The position numbers were made by a program, and so were the translations under genes. This document shows, piece after piece, positions 23,968 to 34,444 of a DNA stretch of 64,000 nucleotides. The notes below the pieces were generated by a model. The model made no database searches. It saw only the letters and a program-made list of their open reading frames with translations, and had not been told where the DNA came from. Position 1 is the stretch's first letter, and the number at the start of each line of letters is the position of its first letter. The stretch is from Plantago ovata (Eukaryota; Streptophyta; Magnoliopsida; Lamiales; Plantaginaceae). Location: the NCBI GenBank assembly GCA_028274465.1, contig CM051456.1:70728753-70792752 (forward strand). Direction: 5' to 3'.

Positions 23968-24849
23968 TTAGTTCTTGTCCTTACGGGTACTAGATTTCCC
24001 CTTCATCGATCTCTTCCTCATACCTAGTACCTGAGAATGAGAAATAACATACGCAACAGGACCAAAAAAGTTAATAGCATGAGAAACGTTAAAGCGAGGA
24101 CTAGGATCAGATACGGCTTGCAACACATGTTGCTTGCCATCCACCTCAATGGTGCAAGTTTTCCTGTAGATGTCGATTACGGAGCATAATTTGGTCAAGA
24201 ATGTTCGCCCCAAGAGAACATCACTAATCCCAGGTGTAGACGTCGGCATCACAACGAAATTGGTGTAGACAGAAGCTTCACCAATCTTGACCAATACATT
24301 CTTCACAATGCCCTCCGGTCGTACAAAGGATCCATCCGCTAGTTGCACAATGGCTTTGTGCCTCGCAAGCTCTCCTAGGCCACTCTTCTCAAACACATTC
24401 ATGGGGAGCACATTAGAGTAAGATCCCGTATCTAGTGTAGCACGGACATCATCGAGACTACCAACCCCAATCTTAACATCGAAGCTATCAGGAATTGGCT
24501 CAGGATCCTCTTGCTCCTCATCACTCACATCAAAACCAAGACCCTTATCTTCCTCCTTAGCAAGTGGAGGCTCACCGTTTTCGCAACACTTGCACGCAGC
24601 AACCTTATTAATGGTAATCTCCACCGGGAGATCTCCTACTAAAGTGATGGACATCGACTTCTCAGTATTGCTAGGCAACTTCCCATGCTCCCTACTCGCT
24701 ACACAGTCTATTAGCTCTTGCATCTTTTGGTGAGCAAGCCTAGTACTTGCCTCCAATTGATCGAGCCTACTCCTCGTCTTCTCTGAATCTTCCTCATACC
24801 TCTTCATAAACCCCTGAGTATTATCAACCATCTTCTGCAAAGTGTCCAA
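23968..24849 (-). pseudogene. protease region of element F, fossil
   Basis: A coiled-coil-like start with Lys/Glu/Gln leads to an acidic stretch and a retropepsin-like domain with RATLDTGSYSNVLP near 24420 and VLLGRTFLTKL near 24210. A basic tail (RKRSMKGKSSTRKDKN) ends the frame. It is clearly a different subfamily from the D and H protease. It adjoins gag, with the two reading frames slightly overlapping. Confidence 0.75.
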
Positions 24850-26117
24850 GAGAGCAGCTGACTTTTACTTAGGTGCTTCGGTTCTAGGGGGAGGGTTCTC
24901 ACAATGATCATTACCGTAGTTGAGATTACTACGGTCTTGGTTAGGACCATAGGTCTGATTTTGGGGTGCGTAGCCTTGGTTGCTTCGGAACCCCTTCTTC
25001 CAATATCCACCACGAGGATTCCTACCATCTTGCCCATAGCTAGCCTCCCCAAGTTCTGCAGCAAACACCTCTTCTTCTCCTGCTTCCACCCAATAAACAC
25101 CATCATTGACAAAATCAGCAAATGAGCCCCATGCCTATAGTTCTTGCACACCCTGCAAACTTCATTGGAAAGAGGCTGCCCCATCGAGCTCTTAAGAGCC
25201 TGCCTCATCTCATGGGCGAAGCCATCAAACCTATCCCCACTCACATCGTTCAACTGCACCTCGGGTTTCGTTGGAGCTTCAACTACACGCCTCATGTTCA
25301 TACCCCTTGTATCCTTGAACTGAGATGCCTTTGCGAGCCTTTCAAAACACGCCCACACATCTTCGGCGGTTTCCTCCCAGATATTTCCTCGGCATTGGAA
25401 ATCCACAACCTGTTGGCTCTCATATGTGAGCCCATTGTAGAAGTGCTGGACAAGGTCAGAGAGTTCCATCCTATGGTGTGGGCACTTGTTCATGAGGTCC
25501 TTGTACCTCTCGAGAGCAGTGTAGATGGTCTCATCGTAGTCTTGCTTGAAACCACTGATTTGCGCCTTCAGCGTGGTAGTAAGAGTATGGGGAAAATAAT
25601 TCTCCATAAAAGCAGAAAACACCTTAGCCCAGGTGTCAAGTGATCCCGCTTCTAGAGAGCCTAACCATGCCTTTGCCTTATCTCCAAGACCCATAGCAAA
25701 GACCTTCATCCTCAACTCATCATCCGTAATCCCAGCTCCAGGCCTTGGAAGATTGTTGATGAAATCCTCAATGTCATTCAAGTATCCCATAACATCCTCC
25801 CTAGCCAACCCATAGAACCTCGGGAGTTGCTGGAACATGTGATTCTTAATCTCCAAATCACGAGTTGCAGCAGAAAGAATAATAGTCGGACCTCCCATCC
25901 GTTCCTGGTTGGGTTGAACCCATGATTTCAAGAGTAGGCGAGCCATCACAAAACCTTCCCAAGAATCCGACTGCTTAAAAATCTCCTGTAGAGAATCAGA
26001 GAAATCTTCCTCCACTACCTCAACTCTAGCACTCACTCGCTTCCTTTGATGATATACCCTATCAATCTCCGCAATAGGTTCAACAAGAGGAATTCCACTA
26101 GATCTCGTGCTCCGCAT
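24850..26117 (-). pseudogene. gag: gag of element F, fossil
   Basis: The frame opens at 26117 (MRSTRSSGIPLVEPIAEIDR). The Retrotrans_gag core is plain: MKVFAMGLGDKAKAWLGSL, TWAKVFSAFMENYFP, ERYKDLMNKCPHH and LVQHFYNGL. A CRVCKNYRHGAH segment near 25130 resembles a zinc-knuckle remnant. The ATG lies inside the duplicated target site of element E, so leader and gag are now separated by 4 kb. Confidence 0.8.
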
Positions 26118-27295
26118 TGATGAACGAGATTGTCAGACACGAACAATCAAATAAATTTGTTTTTAGCCAAAGGCAACTCGCAACTACAACGAAAACCAAA
26201 GCACGTAGTGTAGAAGAAAGATAACCACGAGTGTCGATCTCTAAGGACTATAACTAGCTTTAACTACTTAAACCTATACTTATAAAATTAGTAAACGACT
26301 TAGCAAAGATTTTTCTTATCAATTATGATGGAAGTTAGTGATAATATGATCATTCAAAGCGTCGGGTTATAATCATGCATGAAGGTACTTGAAGAATTGT
26401 AATTAAGAAATCAATGATCATGAATTGTCCTAGCGTTTCTCCAGGTTTAACACTTACGAAGATAGGTGGCTTAGTTAGATCAAAGAAGAAAACAATTAAC
26501 AAGTAAAGTCTGCGCGAAGCTACAATCATGCACAATTAAGAACCCTAGCTATGAATTCACATACTATCACCAACCTTAGATTTAGCTACTTATATTCGAA
26601 TTGCAATCAACAAGAATCAAAGAAAGAACTAATGAAACATGTTCAATTGAATAAATAAAAGCAGAAAAATCGTGAGATACAAGTTACCAACGAAGGTTGT
26701 CAATCTCCGGTGAATCGCGTAAACTCACAAGCAATAATAGAGATAAACGATGTCCAATCTCTATGCTAAGCTTCCAAATCAATAAGAAAAAGTATCTTCA
26801 ATGCTAAGAATTCCCAGAACAAGCACTGGAAAATTCGTCTCTCAAAATATGGTGAAAAGGTATCAAAAACGTAAAATAGGCGAAAGCATATATATAGCAG
26901 TCGAAAGGCCCGGGGCGAATCGCCCCACATCCCGGGCGGTTCGCCCGGGGCCTTCAGTCGGTGGAGACGTGTTTTTGACGCGTTTTTTCCTTTTTGAACT
27001 CGAATTTTGACCTTCTAGTGTCTTCTAAGCCCCGAAACTTGGTCCTTAGGCCTTGAAACTCGTCCCGATACTTCTAGATACACCACGGATGATCTCGTAG
27101 CACCAAAACTTCATCTCTTCGCCATAATTGCCCATCCAAAAGTACGTTTTTTCACCTAAAACCTGAAATATGCAAAGAAAAGGGAAACGTGACATTATTC
27201 TAATAAAATGCACTAAAATACAAGCTAAATTAACCTACATGATAGCTAAATAGGTGAAAAAGACTCGAATGAAAGTGTAAAATACACTGTCATCA
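26118..27295 (-). repeat. 3' LTR of element E
   Basis: About 1178 bp, TGATGACAG to TTCATCA on the minus strand. GC palindromes at 26905-26965 (GGGGCGAATCGCCCC and GGGCGGTTCGCCC) lie beside a TATATATAG box near 26890. Confidence 0.85.
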
Positions 27296-29956
27296 AACTC
27301 CCCAAACCGAACCTTTGCTTGTCCTCAAGCAACTGGCCAGACTCTAATGCAAAAAACCAATGCAACACACAAAGTGGAGTCTCATGCCAAATAAGATGAA
27401 TTAATCTATTGAATCTATCAAAAACCTATTAACAAAGACCATACAAATCATAACATGGATATAGGTTGAAGAATGCCTCGATTGACTCATACACATTCAC
27501 ATATGCACTATGTTAAACATGATAGTCTCTCGTAACATTCTCTACCTGGACCTAGTCAGTGATGACGCAATGAAACATGTTAAAATTCGAATGGTTGCCC
27601 CGTGCCTATGAAACTGAGGGCTTACTACTGTTCACCAAGTTAAGACTTTCCCTCAAAGAGGTTGAACCAATACTGGCTCTCGTCAAACGAAGGAGGGTTC
27701 CCTAAAAGATAACACTCCCCTATTCTACCCATCTCTCAAGCAAAGTCAAAAACTAATCACCACTTCCTGAATGGCAGGACGAGGGTGGTCTAGAACAGAT
27801 GACACGAAACAAACAAAAGATAGAATTTACAACTCGATTACGAACATTACAAAACTTGAAAACTGAAACAACATTTGCTAAACTGCTTTTGGCTTTCTTT
27901 AGACCCTTCTTTGCTTTTTTTTTTTTGGGTCTTTTCTTTTTTTTTCTTTTTTTTTTCTCTTTCCAGATTTCTGGAAATTCGATTTTTTTTTGTATATAGC
28001 CAGCAGTAGCACAACGAAAAGAAAATAACATTGACACTACAAACGACCCCCCCAAACCTATTCGAAAGAATAGATTGGAGCACAAACTTATGAAAAAGAT
28101 AAATAACAAACTCACATGACTCAAAAACGAAAAACAAGTCATAATGATAGTATAACCCCCTCCCCAAACCTATTCGAAAGAATAAGTTTCAAACAAAGGA
28201 TCACACAATCTCACACTACCTCCTTCCTAGGCATTTAGCAATCTCAAAGCAAGGTGAATACTTGTTGCCTCTTAGGTACATAATCACACGGGAAAACAAC
28301 CAGAAGACTCAAACATGCATCATCTTATTATAAAGGCCTTCGTGAACCGCAGTAGAGAAAACACCACTTAGTGATGTCGAGACTACCAAGCTTAACTAAG
28401 TGCATATACAAATATGACAAGCCAAGCGAGAAAAACCACAAACAGATCCATAGAGATGAAATGCATGGTCAATGGTCATAACTAGTTAATCTACACAATA
28501 AAAAAGTTCAAAAAATTTGGCAATAAACTCCACACAAAAACATGCAAAACTATACTAGAATGAATGTAGTGAATGCAACTAAATACTAAGCATAGCGGTA
28601 AACGTGCAAATGCAAACAAAGGTTCTCACGAGTTAACATAAGCAAAATAGATTATAGAAATACCCAGCGATAACCCCTCCCCCCCAAACCTGAACGTCGT
28701 TGCTCGTCCCGAACGTCGAAAGTGGATTTAAGGTGAGAGATAAACTTGTACCTGTAACCTATATTACTCAAAAAAACTTGTGAGAAACAAAAATAGGTGA
28801 TAAAAGAGGTAAAAAGATCAACAATTTAACATATCGGGAGAAAATTGGGTGTCCGGATGAAAATCCAGACACCCGGGTTACTGGACTCCCGGGGCGAATC
28901 GCCCCACGTGGGGGGCGGTTCGCCTGGGGCTTCCAGTAAGCCCCAGGTGATCTGTACATGCCGGGCGGTTCGCCCCGTGTGGGGGCGGTTCGCCCGGCAT
29001 CTCCAGACTCCTGGAGACGTCTTTTTACCTCTCAAAACGCAAAATTATCATCTTAAAACCTATTTTATCACAAAAACATACTAAAACACAAAATAAAACA
29101 CAATGATATGCTCAAAACAACAAAATACATCATGCTAATGCAAATGCAAGAGTGAAACAATCAAGTGAAAGCATCAACAATCCTACTCCTCAAAATTCTA
29201 TGTCTAGTCTAGCTATGTCAAGAACAATAATGCAACACATCAATACATTATAAACATGCATCATATCACAATCAAGTTCATGCTAGACAACCAATAATCT
29301 TAAAATCTTAAGGCTCCAAGCAAACCATAGTATTAATATCACCAAAAATCCTCAATCTCATCAATCAAGTGCTCTACCATTTATTCTACCTTCATCATAC
29401 CAACATGCTCAACAATCAACATGGAATGGAAGTAGAGAAACAATGCTAACAAGACATAGACATCCTAATTAAGCAAAATTCCCAAATTATCAAACCAAGC
29501 GAAATTGAGCATGCAATTGATAGTGAAAAACGTTTCTAATCACACAAACAGTCAACCCATACATCATATAAGCTCAATTGAAGCATAAATCGAAAAACCC
29601 CCAAATTTTGAAAATTAGGGTTCATATGAAGTTACCTCAAATCTGAAGAATGGATGAAATAGGATGAAGTTTGTTCGGATGAAATCAAAGAGCACGTTAT
29701 GAGCTTCGATTGAAGCTAAAGAACACTTAATTTGGTGGAGAAAGAATTATGTAAGAAAGAAGATTTATGGAGGATTTTGGAGTTTTGGAAGTAAGAAGAT
29801 TGAAGATGAAGAGAATGGAGAATTTGGGGACAAAATCCCGTTCTTACAATAGCTGCCCGTGGGGGGCGAATCGCCCCGTGTGGGAGGCGATTCGCACCCC
29901 ACGTCGCTCTCTGGACGTTCAGGGGCGAATCGCCCCACACGAGGGGCGATTCGCCC
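27296..29956 (-). other. non-coding interior of element E
   Basis: Next to the LTR (27296-27308) the minus strand reads GGTTTGGGGAGTT, the polypurine tract. It then holds a 3' region with two AACCTATTC/GAATAGGTT hairpins (28052-28074 and 28164-28187), a pyrimidine-rich run (27905-27990), GC palindromes at 28885-29005, AT-rich spacer to about 29850 and a GC block at 29855-29955. Open frames here come from homopolymer-like DNA and are not credited. Confidence 0.72.
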
Positions 29957-30095
29957 TAAAACCTGAAATATGCAAAGAAAAGGGAAACTTGACACTATTC
30001 TAATAAAATGCACTAAAATACAAGCTAAATTAACCTAGAGGATAGCTAAATAGGTGAAAAAGACTCGAATGAAAGTGTAAAATACACTGTCATCA
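29957..30095 (-). repeat. 5' LTR stub of element E
   Basis: First 139 bp of the LTR, up to the conserved CAGGTTTTAGG, where it meets the GC block. Flanked by the CGTAT target copy. Confidence 0.78.
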
Positions 30096-30100
30096 CGTAT

Positions 30101-30235
30101 AAACTACCTGAAACGAATCAAGTGAGTATCAAAAGGGAAACAAACTAAGCTACTAAATTCTGGAAATTGAATGTTGAAAATATAAACAAGCTAAAGAGTA
30201 AAAAGGAGTTATAGTCCCCGGCAACGGCGCCAATT
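30101..30235 (-). other. leader and tRNA-Asp primer site of element F
   Basis: Primer site at 30215-30232 (TGGCGCCGTTGCCGGGGA on the minus strand), three bases from the LTR. The short leader resembles those of D and I and continues past element E into the gag ATG. Confidence 0.82.
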
Positions 30236-31511
30236 TGATAAACGAGATTGTCAGACTCGAACAATCAAATAAATTTGTTTTAGCCAAAGGGCAACTCACA
30301 AGTACACAAAACACGTAGTGCAGAGGTAAGATGACCTCGAGTGTCGATCTCTAGGGACTAAACTAGCTTTAACTAAATAACTATATATAATTTTAGAAAA
30401 CAAATTTATCTTAACTTGACTTAACAATATATTGAGAGAGCTGGTGATAGTATGCTCGTTCTAAGCATCAAGTTCTAATCATGCATGAAAGTACAACTCG
30501 TACTGCCTTAAAAGTAATTCGATTTAACAAACACCATAGACAGATTTGTAGACGTGTATTTTGAAAGCTTCCTATCTATACTAATACTTGGCTAAGGTTG
30601 CCAGTCTTAGTTCAAGCAGTACTTGCAAATTATATATAATTGAATCGATGATCTTGAATTGTCATAGTGTTTCTAACACTTTTCTACGAAGATATGTGGC
30701 TTGGTCGGATCAAAGAATCGAATTAAGATAATTAAACAAGCAAAAGACTCAGAAACTCAATCATGCATAATACGAACCTTAGCTACGAATTCACATACTA
30801 TCACCAACTAGATGCTTAGCTACTCATATCAATAATACAATCAACAATCATAATTGAAGCAATAATGAATGAAAACATGGTTTAAGTGAAAGATAAATAG
30901 CAGAATTGTGAGATACAAACTTACCACCAAAGGTTGTCAATCTCCGGTGAATTGTTAAACTCACAAAGATCTAGCAAGGTGAGATCAATTGGTGTCCAAA
31001 TCTCTCCTCTAGCTCCAAATTCGCTAAGATACAAAGGTTCTAAGAGAAAATATACCCAGAACAAGCTCTAGGGTTTAAGTCTGTAAAATAACGATGAAAC
31101 ATATGAAAATTCGCAGATTTTGGAAATATATATAGTTGTTGTTGGAAGGCCCCCGGCGGTCCGCCCCGTACACGGTGGTGCGCCTAGAATGGGCAGAAAG
31201 TTGCCCGTGCCAAATTCTTCCTTCGGATCTTCGATTTCGGCCCCTTGCACGGTTTTGAACTCCGAAACTTGGTCTTTTGGCCTTGAAACTCGTCCCGGTA
31301 CTCCTTGACACACCACGCGTGATCTCGTTGCACCAAAACATCATTGTTTCTCCATGATTTACATCCAAAAACGCGATTTTCACCTAAAACCTGAAAATAA
31401 CAAAAGAAATGGAAATTGACACTATTCTAACAAAATGCACTAAAATGCATGCAAGAGGATAGATAAATTGGTGAAAAAGACCCGAATGATAGTGTAAAAA
31501 CACTATCATCA
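30236..31511 (-). repeat. 5' LTR of element F
   Basis: About 1276 bp. On the minus strand it starts with a perfect hairpin (TGATAGTGT / ACACTATCA, 31487-31508). GC-rich palindromic sequence (31145-31185) lies beside a TATATATAG box near 31128. Confidence 0.85.
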
Positions 31512-32436
31512 AACGTCTTGAGGGAATAATTGAGGATGTCCTCGTAAAGGTAGACAAACTAATAATTCATGTAGATTTTGTAGTGATGAAGTTAGCCAAG
31601 GAAGGAAAGAGTCATGTCCGCGAACACGTGGTACTGCTTGGAAGATCATTCATGGCCACTACCAATACATGCCTTGAACTAAAAGGCAAGAAAATCACCA
31701 TGGAGGTAATGGGTGAGAAAATTGAATTGGTAGGATGTAGTATAGTTGATAAAGAAGTTATAGAAGAATTGAAGTTTATTGATTGCTATGATTCTGTGAT
31801 TTCTGAATTTCACCATTGCCATGATAATATTGAACCTCTTGAAGAGGCACTAACCATGCAGGTGGAGACTTGTTACATGTCTGAGGAAGCAAGGGAACTA
31901 GTCGAGATAATGGATAGCACACCCGAAATCCCATTCGGAGAAGAAGTCCTTGAACCCATAGAGGAAGAAGAGGGAGATAAACGACTTCCAGAAGAGCCTA
32001 GCTTAGAACTAAAACCCTTCCTGGACACCTTAAGTATGTGTACTTATGGGAAAATGAGAAAAAACCTGTAATAATTTCTTCACACCTATCTAGCATAGAA
32101 GAAGGTAGGCTAGTCCAAGTCCTGAAGGAAAATTCTACAGCCATAGGATGGGGAATTAGTGACATTAAGGGGATAAGCCCTACACGGTGTGCACACAATA
32201 TCACTCTAGAACAAGATGCCAAACCTATTAGGCAACCTCAGCGTAGGATAAACCCATCCATGCAAGAAGTCGTGAAGAAGGAGGTGATTAAGTTGCTAGA
32301 TGCCGATATGATCTTTCCCATTCTTGATACTAGGTGGGTAAGCCCCGTACACGTTGTGCCTAAGAAATCGGGGATTACGGTAGAAGAGAATGAGAAGGGA
32401 GAGCTAGTGCCAGTGAGGAAAACCACAGGGTGGCGG
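31512..32436 (+). pseudogene. protease tail and RT start of element H, fossil
   Basis: VVLLGRSFMATTNTCLELKG matches element D's protease. A Glu-rich linker (VLEPIEEEEGDK) is followed by HNITLEQDAKPIRQPQRRIN, EVVKKEVIKLLDADMIFPI and WVSPVHVVPKKSGIT, the standard N-terminal part of Athila-type RT, ending at RKTTGWR. Element G is inserted directly after this motif. Confidence 0.85.
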
Positions 32437-34432
32437 TGAAAGTATATATGTCCTAGAGACAACCAACATTAAGGACGATATGTACTTTACCGCATTCAGC
32501 TTATTGGTATTTATTTATGTTACATTATTTAAGCATACATAAATACAATTGGCATTACATTTACTAAATAGATTATTTGGTTGTTTGAATTATTGTGTAA
32601 GATGTTCCCAAGGACTAAAGATAATCACCAAGTTAGTGGGAGCTTGCGTGTCAGAACTTAAGTCCTAAAATTAACCACTAGTTGATGGTCATTGAGATAT
32701 GGGATATCAATGATGCGATAGAGACTAGCATGTGTTGCATCAGATCCTTCAAGGATGTAGTAGTTCTCACTGCTGCGAATGGTTTGGTTATTCATGATGG
32801 ACACATGGACACTTTGGAGAGTGTTGGCATACCCAGCCGAGAAACCATTTGGTAAATTCTATTTAAGTGTCTATGGGAGTATCGGATTGTAGGGTGATGC
32901 AATAGTCCTCAGACTTGAGGTCAATACTACATCATATGTGGAACAATATACTTTGACCATGCGCAACGCTTGCACTCTTAAAGTAGGGTAGATACGACAT
33001 GAGTTGGGTATATTAGAAATCATATGGTGTGAGTGGTTGGACCAAGATCAGGATTCATTCCTCCGAATAGATTCAAGGAAAGAATACTCTACATCTCATA
33101 TTTAGTGCGATCATTAGTCAGTGGCCACTGCAAAGATATATGTCAAAATGGTGTTTGGACATAATCATCTAGATCGACTAAGAAGATTGAGAGACAATGG
33201 ATGAGTTATTGGAATAGACACTAATCCATATTCTAGACTCATTCGAGTATTCGAGAATGAAAGGACTGTATCATCAAAGTACTCTACATCACAGGCAGTT
33301 TGTATCTCCTCAACAAATGTTCCTTACATATTAGTATTGTCTAGTGACGATTGTCTAGGAATATTCACTGAGACCTTGATTTGATCATTGCATGATATGT
33401 GAGGGCCTATGAGTCATATACAACTAGGTGATGATTCTCCCGATTAAGCATTAGGGTAAATTAAATGTCAATTGAATTGATAACATTTGATTTACTATTG
33501 TCAAGGATATTTCATTTGATGGAAATCATTAATTAAGTTAAAATTATATTTATAACTTAATTCATATATTAAATAAATATCAATTTGATTGGTAAATATT
33601 TAATTTAATATTATTGAGAATCATTCTATTTGATAGTAACAACTAATTAGTCAAGTTGAATTGGATTCAATGGATTAATTTATACTTTAGAAAGTAAATT
33701 AATTAAATTAGATTTAATTAATAAAAGAAGAAAAGAATAATTAGATTAAATTGGATTTAATTAATTAAAAGTTAGAATGTGCATTTGAACCAATTTAGAA
33801 TGAGGTTCAAGTGTTAAAAGCCCAAAAGAAAAGGATTGCTAGTGATGGGCTTCGAACCCATGACCTCTAGCTTATTAGCTTGCACACAAACCGACTGGGC
33901 CAGGCCCATGTAAACTAATTTATGCGTTTTACACGGATATATCCAGCATAGGCGGCTGGGTGATTTTAGTTAGTAAAAAAAAAATCAGAAAGATACGTGT
34001 GGTACTAGGTTGTTGCTAAGATCTCTCCTTCTCTCTAGGGTTTCTACACGGTTGTATTCGTTCTAACTTCTTTCTTTTCTTTTTTGATTTATTATGATCT
34101 TTGAGATTTCTTTGTTTTGCTTAATGTAGATTTTGAATATGGATTTCCTAACATCCATGGAGAATTCATCAACGGAGAATTGAAATACGTTTGGCTTGAT
34201 CCTGAGGGTACGTAGGCAGCTTAGAATTGTTCTAAGTTCAGTCAGATTCTTTAGAAGATCATCATCAATTGTTCTTTGAAGAACAAATTTATGTAATGGA
34301 AGTTGGAAGCTGGACAACGGGTAAGTTATTTATATGGAGCATGTTAAATAATCATTCAATCAACGATCCATGTAGGAATATTTTTGAATTCCGCTGCATT
34401 AACCTTAGAGGTAATTTCTACAATTACTAACA
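32437..34432 (+). repeat. 5' LTR of element G
   Basis: 1,996 bp, TGAAAGTATATATGTCCTAG to TTACTAACA. It shares the TATATGTCCTAGAGAC start with element C. It contains an antisense tRNA-like segment (33835-33910). Confidence 0.9.
33835..33910 (-). ncRNA. tRNA-like segment with pol III boxes in the 5' LTR of G
   Basis: On the minus strand TGGCCCAGTCGG (33891-33902) matches the pol III A box and GGGTTCGAAGCCC (33844-33856) matches the B box. The T arm is a full ATGGG/CCCAT stem with a seven-base TTCGAAG loop, preceded by the usual AGGTC. The D stem pairs at three of four positions. The acceptor arms do not pair, so it is not a working tRNA; a tRNA-derived or SINE-head remnant fits. Confidence 0.55.
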
Positions 34433-34433
34433 G

Positions 34434-34444
34434 TGGTATCAGAG
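34434..34444 (+). other. primer binding site, initiator-Met tRNA, element G
   Basis: TGGTATCAGAG one base after the LTR end; standard plant initiator-Met primer site. Confidence 0.85.

Larger units (their letters stand above)
26118..30095 (-). mobile_element. Athila-like element E, shrunken, nested in the leader of F
   Basis: Bounded by TGATGAACG at 26118 and TGTCATCA ending at 30095, with target copies CGCAT (26113-26117) and CGTAT (30096-30100) differing at one base. On the minus strand it has a 139-bp stub of the 5' LTR, then F-type spacer sequence, a second GC block, a 3' non-coding region, a purine tract and a full 3' LTR. It has no gag, protease, pol or primer site. The 5' LTR is joined to the spacer exactly at a GC-palindromic block. 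Stub and 3' LTR differ by about 4 of 139 bases. Confidence 0.82.
21288..31511 (-). mobile_element. Athila-like element F (gag, protease, env-position ORF; no pol)
   Basis: Read on the minus strand: 5' LTR (31511-30236), tRNA-Asp primer site, leader, element E as a nested insertion, gag, protease, a 1.1-kb spacer, the Athila ORF3, and a 3' region cut off by SIRE1. No RT, RNase H or integrase lies between protease and ORF3. The 5' LTR start abuts AACGT at 31512 in the protease of element H, so F is nested in H. Its 3' LTR would lie left of the window. Non-autonomous and broken. Confidence 0.78.

Noticed and set aside
33835-33910. A genuine tRNA gene
   Set aside because: A and B boxes and T arm are good, but the acceptor arms do not pair and the anticodon arm is irregular; kept only as a tRNA-like segment.
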